Source of the DNA: Dehalococcoidia bacterium
GTDB taxonomy: Bacteria > Chloroflexota > Dehalococcoidia > Plut-88900
Direction of reading: 5' to 3'
DNA length: 9,548 nt
NCBI GenBank assembly: GCA_012270635.1
Contig: JAAXHX010000246.1
Location: 1,875-11,422 of the forward strand
Numbering within the stretch: the first letter of the stretch is position 1; each line of letters begins with the position of its first letter. The notes beneath the pieces are model-generated. The model was not told where the DNA came from. It saw only the letters and a list, made by a program, of their open reading frames with translations, and did no database searches. This document shows positions 5,286 through 9,548 of the stretch, piece after piece. The translations under genes and the position numbers were made by a program.

Positions 5286-6281
5286 TCAGCCGGCAGGGGT
5301 GGGCGCGGGTTGGATGCCGAAATTGTCTTGATAGAGGTCGTAGACGCGGTCGAGATACTCCTGGGGAAGGCCGGGGAGGTCGGGGGCCTGGGCGAACTCT
5401 TCGAGCTGGACGGGGTCGGTAACCGTCAGAAGGACGGAGGAGACGGTCTGCTGCCCGAGGCAGTACTTCAGGGCAGCCTGGCCCAGGGTAAGGCCCGTGT
5501 CCTCGGTAAGGAAGCCGATCTGCTCGACCTTGGTCATGCTTTCGTCGAGCCACTCCTTCTTGCGGTAGCTGCGGTGATCGGTCTCCGGGAAGACGGTGTC
5601 CCGGTTGACGGTGCCGTCGAGGAGGCCGCTGGCGTGGGGGACGCGTACGAGAAGGCCCGTGCCGCAATCCCCGGCGATGGGGAAGAAGTCCTGGGCCGGG
5701 TCCTGCTCCAGCACGCTGTAGATGATCTGAAGGGTGGAGACGGAGCGTTCCTGCATGGACGCCTTGCCCTCTTCGAACCAGCCGATGTCGGGGCCGAGGG
5801 CCACGCCGTAGTGGCGGATCTTGCCCTCTTTCTTCAGGTCTTCCAGGGTCTCGAAAACATCGTCCCGCTCGATGACGCCGATGCGGGGGTTGTGGAGCTG
5901 GTAGACGTCTATCCAGTCGGTATCCAGGCGTCGGAGGCTCTTTTCGCAGGCCTCTCTTATGAACTGGGGCTCGAAGTTCTGGGGCTTCTCCTTGTGCCGT
6001 ATGCGGGCAGTGAAGGTGTAGAAATCGTAGCCGACCTTGGTGCAGAGGACGACGTCCTTGCGCTGGCCCTTCAGGGCCTTGGCCACTACCTCCTCGTTGG
6101 CGCCGGAGCTGTACTGGTCGGCGGTGTCGAAGAGGTTTATGCCCAGGTCCAGGGCCTTGTGGACCAGGTTGATGGACTGCTCTTCGTCGACGGTTCCCCA
6201 CCAGTTGCTGACCAGGGTCCATGTGCCGAAGCCGGTCTCGGAGACAGAGAGGTCCGTGTTGGGGATGGTGCGGTATCTCAT
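5286..6281 (-). CDS. Aldo/keto reductase within the hem operon
   Basis: 331 residues forming a TIM-barrel aldo/keto reductase. The catalytic tetrad is visible: D52 in NLFDTADQY, Y57 in the same stretch, K82 in LCTKVGYD, and H130 in DVYQLHNP. GKIRHYGVAL (153-162) is the usual strand after the catalytic His, and an NADPH-binding C-terminal part follows (QAALKYCLGQQTVSSVLL). Substrate is unknown. The start ATG at 6281 overlaps the stop of the DUF1802 gene as ATGA, and no Shine-Dalgarno sequence is seen before it. Translation therefore probably depends on ribosomes finishing the upstream gene. The siroheme decarboxylase gene follows 36 bp later. No aldo/keto reductase step is established in tetrapyrrole synthesis, so its presence may mean a linked redox step or simply co-regulation. 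Confidence 0.88.
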   Translation of the reverse strand: MRYRTIPNTDLSVSETGFGTWTLVSNWWGTVDEEQSINLVHKALDLGINLFDTADQYSSGANEEVVAKALKGQRKDVVLCTKVGYDFYTFTARIRHKEKPQNFEPQFIREACEKSLRRLDTDWIDVYQLHNPRIGVIERDDVFETLEDLKKEGKIRHYGVALGPDIGWFEEGKASMQERSVSTLQIIYSVLEQDPAQDFFPIAGDCGTGLLVRVPHASGLLDGTVNRDTVFPETDHRSYRKKEWLDESMTKVEQIGFLTEDTGLTLGQAALKYCLGQQTVSSVLLTVTDPVQLEEFAQAPDLPGLPQEYLDRVYDLYQDNFGIQPAPTPAG

Positions 6282-6859
6282 ACGGGGACTGCCGTGCCCA
6301 CGGCCTCCTTTATTCGGTTGATTCCGGTGCGGAGGGTCTCGTCGGGGACCACGGCCTGGGCGCCGGTGACGTTGATGGGGTCTTCGAGTTCCACCCAGGA
6401 GACGCAACCGCCGTACCGGGCCAGCACCGGCACGGAATAGGCCCGCTTCAGCTTCATCGCCCGGAGCAGGATTATGGAGAGGGGATGCTTCGGTCTCCAC
6501 TTGAGCCGGTACTGGGCATAGTCGTTGGTGCAGATATAGAAGTCCTCGAGGGCGGTGACGCGCTCGGGCTCGGTGACCTCCAGGATTTCGACGACCTCGG
6601 CGAGGGTGTCGATGACGACAGTGTCGGGAGGGGGGGCCTGGGCGATGGTGTGGGCCAGGGCTTCGTGCCACCGGGGTTTGAGGAGGTCGGGGCTCTGGTG
6701 CTCGTAGGTCGGGTATAGGAGGAAGCGGTTGCCCTCCAGGACGAAACGCTTTTGCTGCTCGCGGATGCCACCCTTACGGAGGACCAGGAACTGCTCGCCG
6801 CGGGCGAGGGCCCGGGTGATTACGGCCCACTCCTTGAGGGCCAGGGATACGAAACTCAT
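6278..6859 (-). CDS. DUF1802 family protein
   Basis: 193 residues. Family traits are LKEWAVITRALARGEQFLVLRKGGI (8-32, recognisable as LKEWAV and LVLRKGGI), then RFLLYPTYEHQ (45-55), and a C-terminal PVLARYGGCVSWVELE (144-159). This is the pattern I know as DUF1802 (PF08819), a family of unknown function found in cyanobacteria, Bacillus relatives and others. No signal peptide or membrane segment is seen, so it is probably cytosolic. The start at 6859 lies 9 bp after the hemB stop. The nearest Shine-Dalgarno match, AGGAG, is inside the end of hemB and rather distant (12 nt). The stop overlaps the next gene by 4 nt (ATGA). Its place between hemB and an oxidoreductase in a tetrapyrrole operon suggests an accessory role there. 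That is association only. Confidence 0.8.
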   Translation of the reverse strand: MSFVSLALKEWAVITRALARGEQFLVLRKGGIREQQKRFVLEGNRFLLYPTYEHQSPDLLKPRWHEALAHTIAQAPPPDTVVIDTLAEVVEILEVTEPERVTALEDFYICTNDYAQYRLKWRPKHPLSIILLRAMKLKRAYSVPVLARYGGCVSWVELEDPINVTGAQAVVPDETLRTGINRIKEAVGTAVPV

Positions 6860-6868
6860 GGGGCGTAT

Positions 6869-7888
6869 CTACTCCTGTTCCCTGAGCCAGCGGGAGACTT
6901 CCTTGGCGTGGTAGCTGAGGATGAGGTCCGCGCCCGCGCGCTTGATGCCGGTCAGGACTTCCATGGTGACTTTCTTTTCATCTAGCCAGCCGTTGCGGCC
7001 CGCGGCCTTGACCATTGCGTACTCGCCGCTGACGTTGTATGCCCCTAGGGGCTGCCGGAAGGCTTCTCGGGCCTTGGATATCACGTCGAGGAAGGCCAGG
7101 GCCGGCTTGACCATGATTATATCGGCGCCTTCCTGGATGTCCAACTCTATCTCCAGGAGTGCCTCCCGGGAGTTGCGAGTGTCCATTTGGTACGACTTGC
7201 GGTCCCCGAAAGAGGGGGTGGACTGCGCGGCTTCCCTGAAGGGGCCGTAGAAGGAGGAGGCGTACTTGGCGGAGTAGGCCATGATGGGGGTGAGGTCGAG
7301 GTCGTTGCGGTCGAGGATGTCGCGGATGGAGGCGACGGTCCCGTCCATCATGTTGGAAGGGGCAACGATATCGGCGCCGGCCTCGGCGTGGGAAAGGGCG
7401 GTCCTGCTGAGCAGTTCCAGAGTCTGGTCGTTGTCAACGTATCCGTCGATTATGACGCCGCAGTGGCCGTGGTCGGTGTATTCACAGAGGCAGACATCGG
7501 TGATGACTATGGTCTCGGGGCAGGCGTCCTTGATCCGGACCACGGCTTCCTGAATTACACCCGACCCATCGTAAGCGCCCGTGCCAACCGGGTCTTTTTC
7601 ATTGGGAAGGCCGAAGAGGAGCACGGCCTTCACCCCGAGGGCGGCGACTTCTTCGGTCTCCTTGGCGGCCAGGTCGGGGGAGAGTTGGTAGACCCCCGGC
7701 ATGGAGGCCACCTCCCGCTTTTGGCCCGAGTCCTGGGTGACGAACATAGGATAGATGAAATCGCTGGGGCTGAGGGCGGTCTCCTTGGTCAGGTCCCGCA
7801 TGGCTTGGCTGCGGCGCAGGCGTCGGAGTCTCTGGGTGGGGAACCCGGTGACCTGGGTCGGGACCAACTGTTCGAGCAAACTGGTCAT
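6869..7888 (-). CDS. hemB: Delta-aminolevulinic acid dehydratase (porphobilinogen synthase), zinc type
   Basis: 339 residues, full length. HemB condenses two 5-aminolevulinate molecules into porphobilinogen in the cytosol. The Schiff-base lysines are K208 in MAYSAKYASSFYGPF and K261 in IMVKPALAFLD. DVCLCEYTDHGHCG (131-144) carries the three cysteines C133, C135 and C143 of the zinc-dependent class, rather than the Mg-type DxALDPY variant. NVSGEYAMVKAA (285-296) is also conserved. The N-terminal FPTQRLRRLRRSQAMRDL fits the start at 7888, not the internal Met30. The ATG overlaps the stop of cobA-hemD (ATGA), and AGGAGGT (7894-7900) inside that gene's end sits five bases away, so reinitiation should be efficient. 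The DUF1802 gene follows after 9 bp. Confidence 0.97.
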   Translation of the reverse strand: MTSLLEQLVPTQVTGFPTQRLRRLRRSQAMRDLTKETALSPSDFIYPMFVTQDSGQKREVASMPGVYQLSPDLAAKETEEVAALGVKAVLLFGLPNEKDPVGTGAYDGSGVIQEAVVRIKDACPETIVITDVCLCEYTDHGHCGVIIDGYVDNDQTLELLSRTALSHAEAGADIVAPSNMMDGTVASIRDILDRNDLDLTPIMAYSAKYASSFYGPFREAAQSTPSFGDRKSYQMDTRNSREALLEIELDIQEGADIIMVKPALAFLDVISKAREAFRQPLGAYNVSGEYAMVKAAGRNGWLDEKKVTMEVLTGIKRAGADLILSYHAKEVSRWLREQE

Positions 7889-9411
7889 GTCGGACCTCCT
7901 GCGGCCTTAAGTATAGCGTCTATGAGACCGGGAATGGTGTGTTCTCGGGCGACAATTGCGACATCCAGGCCAAATTCCTCGGCGGTTGCGGCGGTCACGG
8001 GGCCTATGCAGGCGACACAAATCCGTTTCAGAGGGCCGACGTCCCCCTCCAGCATGCGCACCAGGTTCTTGACGGTGGACGAACTGGCAAAGGTGGCGAG
8101 GTCCACCTCTCCCGCTCTGAGCCGTTCGATGGCGCGTTGGGGCCTGGTCCGGGGCCCTGAGGCCCGGTAGATGCAGAACTCGTCGACGGCGGCGCCCATT
8201 TGCATCAGTCCTTCGGGGAGAACGGGCCGCGAGCCTTCCGCCCTTGCCAGCATCACCTTTGCCCCCCGCATGTCCAGGGGACGGAGGGAGTCCAGCAGTC
8301 CCTCGGCAGTGTAGGTGGAGGCGGTCAAGGATACGGAGAAGCCGTAGCGAACTATGGCCTTGGCGGTCTCGGGGCCTATGGCGGCGAGCTTCAGTCCGTC
8401 AAGGGAGTCGGGCTGGGCGCCGATGGCCTGCAAGCGGTCGAAGAAGAGACTGACGCCGTTCACGCTGGTGAAGATAGCCCAGTCGTATTCCCCGGCCCGG
8501 GTTACCGCCGTCTCGAGGGTTTTCCGGTGCTCCGGGGACTGGGTGATTTCGATGGCGGGCAGCTCGATTACCTCCGCGCCGAGAGCGGCGAGTCTGAAGG
8601 AAAGGGCGCTGGCTTGCCTGCGGGCCCGGGTCACCAGGACCCGCTTGTTGGACAGGGGCCGAGTCTCGTGCCAGGAGATTTGCTCCCTGAGTTCCACCAC
8701 GTCTCCGACGACGGCGACAACGGGGGGGCACAGGCCCGCGTCCCGGGCCTTTTGCACTATATCGGCCAGCGTGCCGGTGACGGTCTTTTGGTCGGGGGTG
8801 GTGGCATCCTGGATAAGGGCGACGGGGGTGTCGGGGGGCTTGCCCGCCCGGACGAGGCGGTTCGTAATAGAGGCCAGGTTCCCGAGCCCCATGAGGATAA
8901 CAATGGTGTCGGGGCCGCGGGCCAGGGCATCCCAGTCGACGGAGGCTCGGGGCTTGTCCGGGCCTTCGTGGCCGGTAACGACAACCACGGATGAAGAGAG
9001 GTCCCGATGGGTGACGGGGATGCCGGCGTAGGCCGGAGCGGCGATGGCGGATGAGACTCCGGGGACTACTTCAAATAGTATGCCGTTGCCGACGAGGGTC
9101 TCGGCCTCTTCGCCGCCCCTGCCGAACAGGAAGGGGTCGCCGCCCTTGAGCCTGACGACCAGCTTGCCCCGCCCGGCTTCCGAGACCAGGATGTCGTTTA
9201 TCTCGTCCTGGGAGTTGGTGTGCTGCCCTGGGCTCTTGCCCACGTAGACGAGCTCACAGGTCTCGGGGGCGTGGTCCAGGAGGACGGGGTTGACCAGCCT
9301 ATCGTAGACGATAACGTCGGCTCGCTGGATGTATTCCATGGCCTTGATGGTGATCAAGCCCGGGTCCCCGGGGCCCGCACCAACGAGAGCAACCAAGCCA
9401 ACTCGGCTCAT
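7885..9411 (-). CDS. cobA-hemD: Uroporphyrinogen-III C-methyltransferase / uroporphyrinogen-III synthase fusion
   Basis: 508 residues in two domains. Residues about 4-245 are a SAM-dependent uroporphyrinogen-III methyltransferase (SUMT): VGAGPGDPGLITIKA (10-24), VRLKGGDPFLFGRGGEE (86-102), VVPGVSSAIAAPAYAGIPVTH (starting at 115) and ILMGLGNL (172-179). Residues about 255-505 are uroporphyrinogen-III synthase: KRVLVTRAR (256-264), WAIFTSVNGV (311-320), AAIGPETA (343-350) and FASSSTVKNL (441-450). The HemD part closes hydroxymethylbilane to uroporphyrinogen III, and the SUMT part adds two methyls to give precorrin-2, channelling flux toward siroheme and cobalamin. Such fusions are common in Firmicutes, Chloroflexota and Actinobacteria. 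The start ATG at 9411 overlaps the hemC stop (ATGA). Upstream GGGAG is a modest ribosome site. No precorrin-2 dehydrogenase/chelatase (CysG N-terminal) domain is attached. Confidence 0.96.
   Translation of the reverse strand: MSRVGLVALVGAGPGDPGLITIKAMEYIQRADVIVYDRLVNPVLLDHAPETCELVYVGKSPGQHTNSQDEINDILVSEAGRGKLVVRLKGGDPFLFGRGGEEAETLVGNGILFEVVPGVSSAIAAPAYAGIPVTHRDLSSSVVVVTGHEGPDKPRASVDWDALARGPDTIVILMGLGNLASITNRLVRAGKPPDTPVALIQDATTPDQKTVTGTLADIVQKARDAGLCPPVVAVVGDVVELREQISWHETRPLSNKRVLVTRARRQASALSFRLAALGAEVIELPAIEITQSPEHRKTLETAVTRAGEYDWAIFTSVNGVSLFFDRLQAIGAQPDSLDGLKLAAIGPETAKAIVRYGFSVSLTASTYTAEGLLDSLRPLDMRGAKVMLARAEGSRPVLPEGLMQMGAAVDEFCIYRASGPRTRPQRAIERLRAGEVDLATFASSSTVKNLVRMLEGDVGPLKRICVACIGPVTAATAEEFGLDVAIVAREHTIPGLIDAILKAAGGPT
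7894..7900 (-). promoter_or_regulatory. Ribosome binding site of hemB inside the cobA-hemD coding end
   Basis: A consensus-length AGGAGGT on the minus strand lies five bases before the hemB ATG at 7888. It overlaps the codons for the final glycines of the upstream fusion protein. It supports the ATG in the ATGA overlap as the true hemB start. Confidence 0.8.
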
Positions 9412-9548
9412 CCAACCACTCCCGCCAGCAGGGAATCCGCTCCGCGCGCTTTCAACCTTTCGGCGAGGCGAATGCCGAGGGACTCGGCATCTTCGGGACT
9501 GCCATAGATGTAATCGGTCATTAGCTCATAGGTGTCGGGGTGGCCGAT
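9408..9548 (-). CDS. hemC: Porphobilinogen deaminase (hydroxymethylbilane synthase), C-terminal fragment
   Basis: Only the last 46 residues are in the window; the gene continues past the right edge. The visible end, with SPEDAESLGIRLAERLKARGA followed by DSLLAGVVG, matches the end of HemC: a short variable piece, then ALG-x-x-LAE-x-L-x-x-x-GA. The active-site cysteine region that holds the dipyrromethane cofactor is outside the window. The call depends partly on position: hemC directly before hemD/cobA-hemD and hemB is the usual order. Its TGA overlaps the ATG of the fusion gene. The operon promoter, and hemA if it precedes hemC, must lie beyond 9548. Confidence 0.85.
   Translation of the reverse strand: MGHPDTYELMTDYIYGSPEDAESLGIRLAERLKARGADSLLAGVVG

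Noticed and set aside
4812..6440. 542-codon open frame on the plus strand
   Set aside because: It is antisense to the siroheme decarboxylase and aldo/keto reductase genes. Its composition (Gly, Val, Glu, Leu, Asp) is typical of the reverse strand of GC-rich coding DNA, and no motif is visible.
7187..8994. Plus-strand open frames (7187-8170 and 8200-8994) opposite hemB and cobA-hemD
   Set aside because: Both are shadows of confidently identified genes with full catalytic motifs on the minus strand.

Overview
The window is GC-rich, densely packed bacterial chromosome with no rRNA, tRNA, CRISPR or transposase genes. The gene set fits Chloroflexota, perhaps a Dehalococcoidia/SAR202-like lineage. 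The clues are a bacterial PAC2-domain protein, Ldh_2- and RraA-family enzymes, a fused siroheme decarboxylase beside hem genes, and dispersed GGAATGACGGA / CCCTTCGA-type hairpin repeats. This taxonomic reading is an inference; no marker gene is present.

Left part (1-3670), a small catabolic-looking neighbourhood. A PAC2-family gene runs leftward off the edge of the window. A divergent 180-bp intergenic region holds a perfect 8-bp inverted repeat. From it start an Ldh_2-family NAD(P)-dependent 2-oxo/imino acid dehydrogenase and, with no gap (TAGATG), a pyrroline-5-carboxylate-reductase-like protein whose family signatures are altered. An RraA-family aldolase-like gene converges on this pair, and the two opposing stop codons share one palindromic CTATAG.

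Middle part (3671-4247), mostly non-coding. It carries a cluster of hairpin-forming repeats, including two related copies about 100 bp apart. A clear sigma70-type promoter with an exact TATAAT follows. It precedes a hairpin near the predicted 5' end of the transcript and a 34-residue single-pass membrane protein gene. A 9-bp-stem hairpin lies between that gene and the next, convergent operon.

Right part (4248-9548), a minus-strand tetrapyrrole operon. In transcription order it is hemC (C-terminal end only), a cobA-hemD fusion, hemB, a DUF1802 gene, an aldo/keto reductase gene and a fused AhbA-AhbB-type siroheme decarboxylase. Three of the five junctions are 4-nt ATGA stop/start overlaps. HemB makes porphobilinogen, HemC hydroxymethylbilane, and the HemD part uroporphyrinogen III. 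The CobA part methylates that to precorrin-2, on the way to siroheme and cobalamin, and the last gene would decarboxylate siroheme. The layout points to siroheme-dependent (Ahb-type) heme synthesis, or less likely heme d1. The precorrin-2 dehydrogenase/ferrochelatase, AhbC and AhbD are not in the window. The DUF1802 and aldo/keto reductase proteins have no known step in this pathway and are the most interesting unknowns here.
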